NCBI GenBank assembly: GCA_029776125.1
Contig: JARVJS010000068.1
Span: 1 to 21,506, forward strand
DNA length: 21,506 nucleotides
Direction: 5' to 3'
Origin: Nitrososphaeria archaeon
GTDB taxonomy: Archaea; Thermoproteota; Nitrososphaeria; JACIWG01
This document shows positions 1 through 8,400 of this stretch, in pieces. Made by a program: the position numbers and the translations under genes. A model generated the notes under the pieces. That model had not been told where the DNA came from, searched no databases, and was given only the letters and a program-made list of their open reading frames with translations. Numbering within the stretch: position 1 is the first letter of the stretch; each line of letters begins with the position of its first letter.

Positions 1-62
1 ACTTGAACCCCGGACCTCCGCCGTGTGAGGGCGGCGTCCTAACCAAACTAGACGACCGGCCC
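1..62 (-). tRNA. tRNA-Val (CAC), 3' end outside window
   Basis: Read on the minus strand, the acceptor stem 5' half is GGGCCGG (56-62), followed by a D arm closed by GTC/GAC. The anticodon stem CCGCC/GGCGG carries the loop CTCACAC, so the anticodon is CAC (valine, GUG codons). The T arm begins CGGGGTTCAAGT, and the window starts inside it, so the 3' half of the T stem and of the acceptor stem are missing. No intron is seen. An A/T-rich box near 86-95 lies about 25-30 bases upstream and could be its TATA element. It has the same orientation as the tRNA-Gly gene at 14712-14789. Confidence 0.93.
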
Positions 63-169
63 AACCGCACTTTATTCGCTATAAGTAATAAAAAAAGATT
101 TTCATTTTCTAAGTACCTGTTTTCTTTTCTAAAAAGCATTTTAGTGTCTAAAATTTATTTGTTAAAAAA

Positions 170-180
170 TGCGATCGCCG
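170..180 (-). repeat. candidate distal attachment site (copy of tRNA-Gly 3' end)
   Basis: The 11 bases TGCGATCGCCG are identical to 14715-14725, which is the discriminator base, acceptor-stem 3' half and first three T-stem bases of the tRNA-Gly gene. In the minus-strand direction the copy is followed by TTTTTTAAC, a plausible original tRNA terminator, and then by tRNA-Val about 108 bases away. This is what the distal end of an element integrated in the tRNA-Gly 3' end should look like. The core is short, so the call is an inference. The GC-rich word is rare in such AT-rich DNA. Confidence 0.45.
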
Positions 181-285
181 AGAATATAAATATTTGGGTT
201 AAAATCGCCAACAAAACACATAAAGTTGATTTTTCCTCTATTAATCCTATAGCATGCTTTTTTAGACATTCCACTTTACGAGAAT

Positions 286-531
286 TCAAATCTTTGATTT
301 CATCATATCATCTAATACTTCTTTAACCTTTGGAAGGCATTCATTACAAACGTTAAACTCTATATATATTTCTTCAGGCGTATAGATTTGTAATTTATGA
401 TATTCTTGACAGGGCGGTATCGTTTTGTGGCATTGATGACATTGTGATTTATTTTTACTAGCGGTTGGCACAATTTCATAGTCCTTTATTTTTTCTCTCT
501 CAAGAAGGTTGACTATTGTAGGTTGACTCAT
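286..531 (-). CDS. small zinc-binding protein, unknown function
   Basis: This 81-residue protein has two CxxC pairs (C31/C34 and C62/C65) separated by 27 residues, consistent with one zinc-ribbon-like site. The N-terminal 25 residues look helical and charged, and the C-terminus is another short helix. A TATA-like box (554-564) lies 23-33 bases upstream of the ATG, so the message should be nearly leaderless. It sits just inside the proposed left boundary of the integrated element. I do not recognise the family. A small DNA- or RNA-binding protein is possible but not shown. Confidence 0.6.
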   Translation of the reverse strand: MSQPTIVNLLEREKIKDYEIVPTASKNKSQCHQCHKTIPPCQEYHKLQIYTPEEIYIEFNVCNECLPKVKEVLDDMMKSKI

Positions 532-549
532 AATTAGTAGTTTATTAAT

Positions 550-568
550 AAATCTTATATATACTTTT
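550..568 (-). promoter_or_regulatory. TATA box for the 81-residue zinc protein
   Basis: The minus strand reads GTATATATAAG, centred about 28 bases upstream of the start codon at 531. This is the archaeal TATA-to-start spacing of a leaderless transcript. Confidence 0.5.
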
Positions 569-598
569 TTATTTTTACTTACTGAATCACGTAGAAGA

Positions 599-831
599 TT
601 ACTTTAATAAAAAAATTGTTGAAGAATGTTCAATTAAGATATCTTCTAAAGGAAGTCCTTTTGTATCCCGAAAATAATATATATGTGTACACTGTTGGAT
701 CTTTACCCTTAGATCATATTTTCTGAATGAAGTTGCATTAAAGTTTCTACATTCAAATTATCATACATTATTTCTTCTCTTGCAACTCTTTTACAGTTTT
801 CTAGTAAGTGAAAAATCTTTAATATGTTGTA
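599..831 (-). pseudogene. frameshifted remnant of an unknown gene
   Basis: The minus strand of this 326-base gap reads as protein in two adjoining frames. From 831 one frame gives about 40 codons, including CKRVAREEIMYDNLNVETL, and ends at a stop just after QLHSENMI. Adding one A to the A-run at 719-722 joins it to a second frame, which contains VKIQQCTHIYYFRD and GLPLEDILIEHSS and runs to a TAA at 599-601. The composition looks coding, but no clear start codon or promoter remains: the upstream end is an in-frame TGA at 832-834, close to the start of the protease gene. I do not recognise the family. A sequencing error in the A-run is possible. Confidence 0.35.
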
Positions 832-857
832 TCAATAATAATAGTTGAGGTGATTAG

Positions 858-2198
858 ATGAACATCCCAAGTAAGACTATTACGGTTACATTAATTGTTA
901 TTTGTCTTGTTCTAGCTTCTAGCTTAGGGTGGACTATAGTAAACTATACTTCTGAAATAAACCAAAAAGAGTTATTAATAAAAGAGAAAGAAGGCCTAAT
1001 AGCTTCACTGAATTCTCAAATAGAAACGAAAGAGAGCCAAGTTTCTTTATTAAATTCTAAAATTTCAGAGCTGGATACACAAGTAGAAAGGCTTCAAATG
1101 TGGCTTGAACAAAATAGAACCCTTCTCAACCAAGTCCAGACATGGTTAAAGGAAAACATAACATACTTGCAGAACCAAGTTATTAATGCGAACTCTCAAA
1201 TAGCAATGTTGCAAAATCAAGTCTCCAGCTTAAACAATCAAATATTATTGTTAGACTCTCAAATAAAGAGCTTACAGAATCAAATAGAAAACCTTAAACT
1301 CCAAGATGCAACAAGAATATTTCAGCTTGCATCACCAAGCGTTATACAGATTAGAGTTTACGATAGCACTTTTCAACTTTTAGGTTTAGGATCAGGTTTT
1401 GTATATGATAACAATGGGCACATCGTAACAAACTTTCATGTTATAAGAGATGGACGCTTCTTTATTATAATAACATACGATAATGAAATGTTCGAAGCAT
1501 ACTTGATTGGAACGGACCAACAAGCTGATTTGGCAGTATTAAAAGCAAACTTACCTACAAAATATCCACCATTAAAGCTATCGGATACTATAACGATTGG
1601 AGAACCAGTTTATGCAATAGGAAGCCCATTTGGGTTAACAGAAAGTATCACAGTTGGAATCATAAGCCAATTGAACCGCAGTGTACCAGACGTAACGTAT
1701 ATTCCCATGCTACAGACAGATGCTGCAGTAAATCCTGGAAACTCTGGGGGACCACTAATAAATTCTAGAGGAGAAGTTGTTGGTGTTACAACAGCAGGAA
1801 TTGCAAAATATGTTGGTGAAGGTATCGGCTTTGCTATACCATCGCCAATGGTTAAAAGAGTTGTTCCTAATTTAATTAAATATGGTGTCTACAAGCATCC
1901 CTATATTGGAGTTTTTGGAGTGTATTTGGATCCTATAAGTGCATCATATTATAATTTGCCAAAAGATATAACCTCAGGATTTCTCATAGTAGATATAATC
2001 TACAATTCTCCAGCCTATAAAAGTGATTTAAGAGTCAATGATGTCATTATAGCAATTGACAATTACTTAATCAAAAAAGACCCTGACATAAGTTATCTAA
2101 TGGCATACAAATATTCTCCAGGAGATAGAATAACTTTGACGATTAATAGAGATGGAAAAATACTAAACATTATGCTCGTACTAGGTGAGAGGCCATAA
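858..2198 (+). CDS. membrane-anchored HtrA/Deg-like serine protease
   Basis: This 446-residue S1C (trypsin-fold) protease of the HtrA/DegP/DegQ family degrades damaged or misfolded proteins outside the cytoplasm. Residues 7-28 form an uncleaved signal-anchor helix. Residues about 35-150 are a long coiled coil rich in repeated LxxQI/LNxQ units. The protease domain spans about 155-330, with the triad H194 (TNFHV), D224 (QADLAVL) and S296 (GNSGGP) intact. One PDZ domain occupies about 345-446. The start is supported by a strong Shine-Dalgarno site, GAGGTGAT at 847-854. The long coiled coil between anchor and protease is unusual and may set the height above the membrane or drive oligomerisation. 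The gene stands alone and lies within the proposed element. Confidence 0.93.
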   Translation: MNIPSKTITVTLIVICLVLASSLGWTIVNYTSEINQKELLIKEKEGLIASLNSQIETKESQVSLLNSKISELDTQVERLQMWLEQNRTLLNQVQTWLKENITYLQNQVINANSQIAMLQNQVSSLNNQILLLDSQIKSLQNQIENLKLQDATRIFQLASPSVIQIRVYDSTFQLLGLGSGFVYDNNGHIVTNFHVIRDGRFFIIITYDNEMFEAYLIGTDQQADLAVLKANLPTKYPPLKLSDTITIGEPVYAIGSPFGLTESITVGIISQLNRSVPDVTYIPMLQTDAAVNPGNSGGPLINSRGEVVGVTTAGIAKYVGEGIGFAIPSPMVKRVVPNLIKYGVYKHPYIGVFGVYLDPISASYYNLPKDITSGFLIVDIIYNSPAYKSDLRVNDVIIAIDNYLIKKDPDISYLMAYKYSPGDRITLTINRDGKILNIMLVLGERP

Positions 2199-2340
2199 CC
2201 TATTTCGATATTTAGGATGTATCAGCAACCTGTCAGTTACTTCATCAACCTAATAATAGGATATGTAGAAAGAAGGCTAAAATGTTTAATATAGTATTTT
2301 ACCAAAGATAAGCTTCTCTTTTTTACTATTATATTTTTTA

Positions 2341-2390
2341 GAATGGTTTAACCAACTCCTAGTTTATTTAATATTGAATTTTCTCTATAA
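2341..2390 (-). repeat. degenerate copy of the nuclease-gene 3' end at 4285-4330
   Basis: The core TAGTTTATTTAATATTGAA is identical in both places. With small gaps the similarity extends over about 40 bases, from AACTC to TCTCTATAA or TCTCCATAA. On the minus strand this copy can be read as RENSILNKLGVG before a stop, against RELSSILNKLELVKSF before a stop at the other site. It looks like the tail of a former related gene. Confidence 0.5.
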
Positions 2391-2397
2391 ATCAATT

Positions 2398-2529
2398 TTA
2401 TTTCGTTTGGTCTTTTGTTTCGCTGTTGAATTTCGGTTTTAGTAGTTCGAGTAGAATTGTTTCGATTACTCTTGCTTGGTTTACTGTTTCTGTTTCTAAA
2501 ATTTTGATTTTACATTCTTTGATGTAAAA
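2398..2529 (-). pseudogene. C-terminal fragment, possibly of a GIY-YIG nuclease
   Basis: Between an in-frame TAG (2530-2532) and a TAA (2398-2400) the minus strand encodes about 43 residues beginning FYIKECKIKI and containing ARVIETILLELLKPKFN. The pattern A..(I/L)E..L(I/L)..LKPKFN is typical of the C-terminal end of GIY-YIG nuclease domains. The GIY-YIG half and a start codon are absent, so this is a truncated remnant. The family assignment rests on one motif and is tentative. Confidence 0.3.
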
Positions 2530-2571
2530 CTATATATGAAAGTTTTTCAATTATAAGCTAGTGAAATAAAC

Positions 2572-2754
2572 TTGGGTTGGATTAAAGAAGCATTAGGTAG
2601 GGGGGAATTAAAGATAACCGATAATAACAATTGCCCATTCTGCAATCCAATGCATAGAACCGATGTCCCGACAAAACTCAATGCATGTAAAAAGCATAAG
2701 TGGGTCAGTAAGAAGTGGTATGATGAATGGAAAAAGAGCTTGAATATGTTATGA
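2572..2754 (+). CDS. 60-residue Cys/His protein, unknown
   Basis: This possible small gene starts with TTG and has a zinc-finger-like set of residues: C21, C24, H28, C39 and H42. The C-terminus is basic and aromatic (KKWYDEWKK). A TATA-like box at about 2529-2538 lies 34-43 bases upstream of the TTG, giving a short leader. The 3' end overlaps the next small gene by 28 bases in another frame, which suggests co-transcription. No family is recognised. A shorter product or a non-coding transcript cannot be excluded. Confidence 0.4.
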   Translation: MGWIKEALGRGELKITDNNNCPFCNPMHRTDVPTKLNACKKHKWVSKKWYDEWKKSLNML

Positions 2755-2960
2755 ATATATCCTGCCCTAGCTGTAGCAAGCTGGTAAATATAGTTAATGT
2801 TGAGGTGTTTGGAAACGTTACTATTACTACATGTTCGTTTGGACATAGGTGCATGCAAATTAACATAGAAGAAAAAATCCAGATTAAAGACTCACTTGGC
2901 ATCAAAGATCAAAAAGGAAGATTGCTAGATCTGCCGATAGACCTGCTTTCAAAGAGATGA
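2727..2960 (+). CDS. 77-residue zinc-ribbon-like protein
   Basis: The protein has CPSC (C13/C16) followed by C36, H40 and C42, with two predicted beta strands between them. This fits a small zinc-ribbon-like fold. The ATG lies within the end of the preceding small ORF. The last six or so codons fall inside the left 15-base arm of the inverted repeat at 2939-3069, so the C-terminus may have been altered by an insertion. Function unknown. Confidence 0.45.
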   Translation: MEKELEYVMNISCPSCSKLVNIVNVEVFGNVTITTCSFGHRCMQINIEEKIQIKDSLGIKDQKGRLLDLPIDLLSKR

Positions 2961-3069
2961 TTAAAAGATGTCAAAAGGATAAAAGATTGATGCCGTCCAT
3001 CGTTATCATGTTCAGCAAGTTATCAATTTCTTGCTCACTAAATTTTATCAACTATTTGAAAGCAGGTCT
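2939..3069. repeat. 131-bp MITE-like segment with 15-bp terminal inverted repeats
   Basis: AGACCTGCTTTCAAA at 2939-2953 is the perfect inverse of TTTGAAAGCAGGTCT at 3055-3069. The 101 bases between hold no intact gene. The minus strand carries a 26-codon coding-like stretch (FSEQEIDNLLNMI, stop at 2971). No target-site duplication is obvious. A small non-autonomous transposon is the simplest explanation. A remnant of an inverted duplication is the alternative. Confidence 0.4.
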
Positions 3070-3148
3070 AAGTGAATCCAAGTAAATAAAAAGACAAAGA
3101 AATTATTTTAAACGTAAAAATTACAAAAGAACGTTATCCATAGTGAAC

Positions 3149-4183
3149 TCACTCTCTAACTTTTATTGAGTCTAGTAGATTCCTGAAAGCTTTTATAAAT
3201 TGATCTATTTCGGTTTCTGTTAGATCTCCTTCTCTTGTACTTATTGCTGGTTGTTTAAGCTTATCGTATTTGTTTTCTAAGTCACTGATTTTTATTATCT
3301 CTTCTCTGAATCTATCAAGTGCCTCTTTTGGCACCTCCTCCCTCGGTTCTATAAAATTCTTTAGAATAACTAAACCATTAGGCCATAATGTTAGGGGACA
3401 GAATCTTCTTTTCCCTGTTATAACATAGTATGAGAACGCTTGCGTTCTAGCCTTCCACTCATGCTTTTTTTCTGCAGCAAGCTGTTTCAGACGTTGGAAC
3501 AATATTTTTCCAGGTGTATCGCATCTTTTTAAAAACTCTTCTTCGCTTATTTGCTTTTCAATCATATCTTCCTTTTCTTCTTCATTCTCCCCTTGTGGAG
3601 GCGCAAACGTGGGTGTACCCCTGATCATGTAAGCTACTTTACCCTTTTCTCTGTTCACATACTTTTCAACCAGTAATGGCATCACCTCATAGCCTAAGGT
3701 AGCGGCCCAGTCTTTAAAGTCTCTGGGTTCTTCGTCTATGGGAATAACTATCCTTGGATCAGTCTCTAAAATATTTTCTACAATCTTATAAAATTCAAGT
3801 TCGGGTACACCTTTTTCTATAAGTCTCTTTTTCAAATCCTTTTTTTCCTTAAGAAGACTTACTGCAGTGTTCCTGATTATTTGTCTAGTATTCCTGTTTT
3901 CGACGGCCACTATTTGTTTACTAACTTGGCTTACTATGTGGTCCCAAAATGAATGTCTTGCCAGCTCCACTTCAACTATATACCAGCATTTACTAGAAAA
4001 ATCTATAACAATTGCCTCTGGAACTGTACCATAACCACCTGAAGTTTGAATAAACTTTTGCGGAATATAAATAACATCTCCAGGAAATATTGTTTCATAA
4101 AATTTGCTTACCAGAGACTCCAACTCTTCCTCATTCCTGAAGTCATCTTTAACAAAAACGTCTGAATCGACGATAATCCTCAT
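3149..4183 (-). CDS. PD-(D/E)XK-like nuclease-fold protein, probable restriction partner
   Basis: This 344-residue protein has an N-terminal domain with YGTVPEAIVIDF (51-62) followed by WYIVEVELARH (67-77). The spacing of D61 with E71 and E73 is that of a PD-(D/E)XK nuclease core in which the usual lysine is replaced by glutamate. The rest of the N-terminal half is helical and basic. A C-terminal part after about 225 contains SYYVITGKRRFCPLTLWPNG, likely a separate DNA-contacting domain. There are no membrane segments. A TATA-like CTTTAAATAG (4209-4218) lies 26-35 bases upstream of the ATG, so the message is probably leaderless. The gene lies in tandem with the nuclease at 4360 and near the type IIG enzyme, which suggests a joint role in restriction or defence. 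The exact family is not recognised. Confidence 0.6.
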   Translation of the reverse strand: MRIIVDSDVFVKDDFRNEEELESLVSKFYETIFPGDVIYIPQKFIQTSGGYGTVPEAIVIDFSSKCWYIVEVELARHSFWDHIVSQVSKQIVAVENRNTRQIIRNTAVSLLKEKKDLKKRLIEKGVPELEFYKIVENILETDPRIVIPIDEEPRDFKDWAATLGYEVMPLLVEKYVNREKGKVAYMIRGTPTFAPPQGENEEEKEDMIEKQISEEEFLKRCDTPGKILFQRLKQLAAEKKHEWKARTQAFSYYVITGKRRFCPLTLWPNGLVILKNFIEPREEVPKEALDRFREEIIKISDLENKYDKLKQPAISTREGDLTETEIDQFIKAFRNLLDSIKVRE

Positions 4184-4208
4184 ACAAAAAACTATGAAAT
4201 GTTCAGGC

Positions 4209-4218
4209 TATTTAAAGC
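4209..4218 (-). promoter_or_regulatory. TATA box for the 344-residue gene
   Basis: CTTTAAATAG on the minus strand, 26-35 bases before the start codon at 4183. Confidence 0.4.
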
Positions 4219-4359
4219 TTTTATAGAGCATTTTTGCATTTTCATAAAAAATACTCTTTCTTTTTTAATTTTGATTAAAACGATTTGACTAACTCTAGTT
4301 TATTTAATATTGAACTTAATTCTCTCCATAATTCGGATGCTTTTTCGACATCTTTTACC

Positions 4360-5331
4360 TCAAGGTAGGTTAAACGATTTTTTGAAATCTTCACTTAATG
4401 AGGCAACTTCTTCTTTTACCTCATCAAGTTTTTTCTTGTTTGTGACCACAATGAGTTTTTGAACCGTTTGATTATTTTTAGCTCTTTGAAGATTTAATAT
4501 TAATGAGTCAACGCTTCCTTCTTTGTGAACTTCAAAAACATAGTTTAAGACACCCAAGTTAGCTATCTCAGCCTGCCAAACAACATCAACTCTAGCTCCT
4601 TTTGCTATAAGTTTCTCACTTTCAGCTTCAAACCCTAATCCATTTCCAATCTCAACTAACTTCTCAATTATTTCGTCGTGGTCAAAACTGTAATCTTCAT
4701 CTTCCACAACTTTTTCCTCACCCAAATATGTAGATACGTAAAATAAGAAAAAGTCAACAAAAAGAAGATCAACTTCACCATCTTTAATAATTTTCGAAAT
4801 TGATTTTAAAAAATCGTTTACAAGCTCATATTCTGAGCCACTTAACTTACATTTATTTACTGGTAGCACGCTTTCAAATCCTAGTATTTTCAAAGCCTTT
4901 CTACTTTTTTCATTCCATATACCGAACTGATTCCTTTTAACAAAAGCAAGTATTTCTGTAACACCTGCAGGACCTATACCTTTTACTTTTTCAAAAAACC
5001 TGTCATACCTTTTTGCGAATGGCTCTGTTCCATATAAAAGATTCTTTAACTCAGATTTTAGAACCTCAAAACTTGTCTTTTCTAATATTTTATCAGCAAC
5101 ATAATCTTTGTTGGTGAAACCAGCGTAAGCCCACAGAGATGAAACTATTTCCCTAAAATCTAATTCACTAAATTTATCAAAATTATCTAAACTCAGTAAT
5201 TCCGCAATTTCTTTTTCTCTCTCTTCTCTTTCCAAAAGCCATCTTTTGGCCTCCTCAGAATTTAACCATTTATTATATTTATTCAAATTAGACAAAATAT
5301 ATTTCTTTGCTTCCTCTGGTAAGGATGACAT
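4360..5331 (-). CDS. PD-(D/E)XK restriction-endonuclease-like protein, 3' end frameshifted
   Basis: The open frame gives 323 residues. Residues 1-60 are a charged helical region, followed by an all-helical DNA-binding part with a helix-hairpin-helix motif (VKGIGPAGV, about 116-124). The C-terminal nuclease core has FEAESE (234-239), ARVDVVW with D249, and YVFEVHKEGS with E267, H269 and K270, which fits an ExH/K-type PD-(D/E)XK site. The frame stops at KKSFNLP. Removing one A from the six-A run (4378-4383 on the plus strand) instead continues as NRLTYLEVKDVEKASELW and on through SILNKLELVKSF to a TAA at 4275-4277, giving 351 residues. The true protein therefore probably ends at 4275, and this copy is frameshifted, misread, or slips in the run. 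TATA at 5353-5368. It is divergent from the type IIG gene. Confidence 0.7.
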   Translation of the reverse strand: MSSLPEEAKKYILSNLNKYNKWLNSEEAKRWLLEREEREKEIAELLSLDNFDKFSELDFREIVSSLWAYAGFTNKDYVADKILEKTSFEVLKSELKNLLYGTEPFAKRYDRFFEKVKGIGPAGVTEILAFVKRNQFGIWNEKSRKALKILGFESVLPVNKCKLSGSEYELVNDFLKSISKIIKDGEVDLLFVDFFLFYVSTYLGEEKVVEDEDYSFDHDEIIEKLVEIGNGLGFEAESEKLIAKGARVDVVWQAEIANLGVLNYVFEVHKEGSVDSLILNLQRAKNNQTVQKLIVVTNKKKLDEVKEEVASLSEDFKKSFNLP

Positions 5332-5352
5332 TAGTTAGAATTTGCTTCATTG

Positions 5353-5368
5353 TATATATATATAAAAA
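5353..5368 (-). promoter_or_regulatory. TATA box for the nuclease gene at 4360-5331
   Basis: The alternating run TATATATATATA followed by A/T lies 22-37 bases upstream of the ATG at 5331 on the minus strand. It faces away from the type IIG gene in a 132-base divergent promoter region. Confidence 0.5.
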
Positions 5369-5418
5369 TTTACCTAGAATAAATTCCTCAAAAGTTGGTT
5401 CAGAACGATTGTCAATAA

Positions 5419-5428
5419 CCTTATAAAG
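5419..5428 (+). promoter_or_regulatory. TATA box for the type IIG gene
   Basis: CCTTATAAAG lies 36-45 bases before the ATG at 5464, leaving a leader of roughly 10-15 bases. No clear Shine-Dalgarno site is present. Confidence 0.4.
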
Positions 5429-5463
5429 AAGGATATTAAAAAATATTAGATTGAGTTCATAAA

Positions 5464-8400
5464 ATGTCGTTTGGTTTTGTTGAGGACTCTGTAAGACAAT
5501 ATATTGTCGAATGCATGAACAATATCATAAGGGTTGAAAATTTGCCTTTTGAACGTGCAGATGCTCAGGTTGAAATAAAAGACACTTATGGAAGAGGGCA
5601 AAGATTTCCTGACATTGTTTTATGGGAAAAGGGCCGTGTTCTAGGCAAGGCTGCACTGTTGATTGAGCTGAAGCAGCCTAAATATGTTCCCATGGACGTT
5701 AATGTTGTTGAAGATGCTTTTCTTAAGGCTTCAAAGATTGGTGCACCATATTTTGCAACATCCAACATCCAGAACCTGGTGCTATTCGATTCCTTTGAAA
5801 GAGCAAGCTTGATGGACAGAAGAAAAGGCGTCTATAGAATTTCTCCCTCAATAGGCCACCCCAACGATATTGTTAGAGAGAATGTGAGAAAAGAAATTGA
5901 GGAAGGCTTGAGAGCATTCTTACTCAGTTTCTCTGAAATATACCGTGGAATAAAACCCTTGCCAACATTAGCTGTCGACGAATTCTTCATATACAACCTA
6001 AGATGGTTTGTTGACTCACTTTCTATACCATTAACTGAAGCTCTTCAAAATGAGTTTGAGAAAAATTTGGAGTTTAAGAAAGGTTTCCAGCAATGGTTCA
6101 GTGAACAAGGGTGGACACCGCCACTAAACACCAAAAACTATTACGATGAATTCAATAGGGCTGCTAGACAGTATCTTTACCTTCTAGCAAATAAGCTAAT
6201 GTTCTACCTTGTTCTCAAACTTCATATTCCACAACTTCCAGAACTAAAAATAGATGAAGCAAAAAATGGCAGAGAACTTAAGGCTCTTCTACAAAAATAT
6301 TTTGACGAGGCTGAGATTGAAAGCGGCGACTATGACACGATCTTTGGAATGAACTTTATCGAAAAATTTCCGATACCAGACGAAATAGTTGACTCGCTTC
6401 AAATGTTCATCACCAATCTTTCAAAATATGATTTCAGGAGACTAGGCTACACGGACTTGGGCAAAATATTCGACAAACTTATACCATCTGAGGAAAGGCA
6501 CAAGCTTGGACAATATTTTACAAGCCAAAGGCACAAGGATGGATCTTATTGGCCAGACGTCGTAGACATGATCCTAGCCTTCACAATAAAGTCTCCTGAA
6601 GCAACAGTTTTAGATGGGGCCGTGGGTGCTGGAACATTCTTGGTCAGAAGCTATTCGAGAATAAAATACCTTAACCCGTACATGAGCCACGAGGATATTA
6701 TAGGACGACTTTACGGTGTTGACATTGCAAAGTTTCCAGCACTCCTTTCTGCAATAAACTTGGCCATAAGAGACTTGAGTGCTAAAGAAAACTATCCGAT
6801 AATCGTGAATAAAGACTTTTTCAAAATCGTTCCAAGTGGAGAACAAAATACTTTAAGACAGTGGGCTAACATAAAACAGAGGCTCTTACTCTTAACAAGC
6901 AGAGAAGAACGTGAAATACCCTTCCCGCTTGTTGACGCATTCGTAGGAAACCCACCGTACACTAGGCAAGAGGAAATGGAAGACTATATTCCAGGATACA
7001 AGGACACATTAAGCAAAATTGTTGAAAGAGAATGGAAGCTCAGACTCGGAAAAAGATGCAGCATATACATATATTTCATGCTGCACGGTCTAAAGTTTCT
7101 GAAAGAAGAAGGAAGACTAGGCTATATAACAAGCAACTCTTGGCTTGACGTAGACTACGGAAAATACTTACAAGAAATATTGCTTAAGAACACTAAAATT
7201 ATAGCAATAATAGAATCGAAGGTTGAAAGATGGTTCGAAGACGCTGACGTAAACACGGCCATAACCATAGTGGAAAAATGCAGCAATGAAACAGAAAGAA
7301 ACAGTAATCTAGTCAAATTTGTCCAACTAAAAAAGAAGCTTGAAGAAATCATTCCAACAACAAACGAGAACGAAAGATGGAAAGCATTAGACGAACTTGT
7401 AGAAAAGATCGAGGAAACAAACTCCTACTACGAAGACGAGAGATTAAGAATATATCCAAAACTGCAACAAGAACTATGGAACGAAGGATATAATGAAGAA
7501 GAGCAAGCATACGAGGGGTCAAAATGGGGCAAATACGTTAGAGCACCAGAAATATTCTTCAAAATCCTAGAAAAAGGCAAAGGACTATTTGTCCCATTAA
7601 AAGAAATAGCAGAAGTAAGATTCGGTATTAAAACAGGTGCTAATGAGTTCTTCTACCTAACAGAAGAACAAATTCAGAAACTGGGAATAGAAAGAGAGTT
7701 CTGGATGCATCCAGTAAAACATGACGAATGGTTTAAGATAAGGGAACATATTCCAAAGGAGGACTTTTGGATCGATAAAGGCGGAAAATACTTCAAAAGC
7801 TCACAGTATGCTGGTATCCACAAGATTGATGACGTTTTAATAGATGAGAACGTTATATGGATTCCCAACTACCTAATAAAATCGCCTAAAGAATGCAAAT
7901 CAATAATAGTAGATCCAAAGGCTTTAAAATACAGAGTTCTAATGATTCACAAAGACAAGAAAGACCTAAAGGGAACAAATGTCTTAAAATATATAGAAGA
8001 AGGTGAAGGGCAAGGGTATCATAAAAAGTCAACATGCGCATCAAGACAAAAGTGGTATGAACTAACAGAGGTTAGTGGGAATTTAGCTTGTATGATGAGT
8101 TTAAGTGATAGATTTGTTTTCTGGTATAATAATTTAAACAGTTTTCTTGATGCAAGGTTATATGGTATAACTTTTAAGAAAAATGTAGACGATTTTGTTC
8201 TATGTGCTGTTTTAAATTCAACTCTTTCTATATTTTTTGTTGAATTGTTTGGACGAGTTAATCTTGGAGAAGGTGCTCTTGATGTCAAAGTGTACGAATA
8301 TGCTCAGATACCTATTGTTAATTTATTCGCAATTAATTCTTATAAACTAAAAAGACTTAGAGAATCATTTTTGAAGTTATCAAAGCGTTCTATCGATTCT

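Larger units (their letters stand above)
2199..2571. other. 373-base gap holding decayed gene ends
   Basis: No intact gene was found. The minus strand carries a GIY-YIG-like C-terminal fragment (2398-2529) and a copy of the 3' end of the nuclease gene at 4360-5331 (about 2341-2390). A TATA-like box, ACTATATATG, at about 2529-2538 precedes the small plus-strand gene at 2572. Confidence 0.5.

Noticed and set aside
171..178. GCGATCGC as a HIP1-like palindromic repeat
   Set aside because: It occurs here only with the tRNA acceptor-stem context and does not recur through the window, so a repeat family is not supported.
3..326. 107-codon plus-strand frame starting inside tRNA-Val
   Set aside because: It begins in a tRNA gene, crosses the candidate attachment site and overlaps the antisense zinc-protein gene. 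The composition is not protein-like.
2547..2905. Minus-strand frames opposite the two small Cys/His genes
   Set aside because: The plus strand has the zinc-type residues and a TATA box. The minus frames look like random AT-rich translation.
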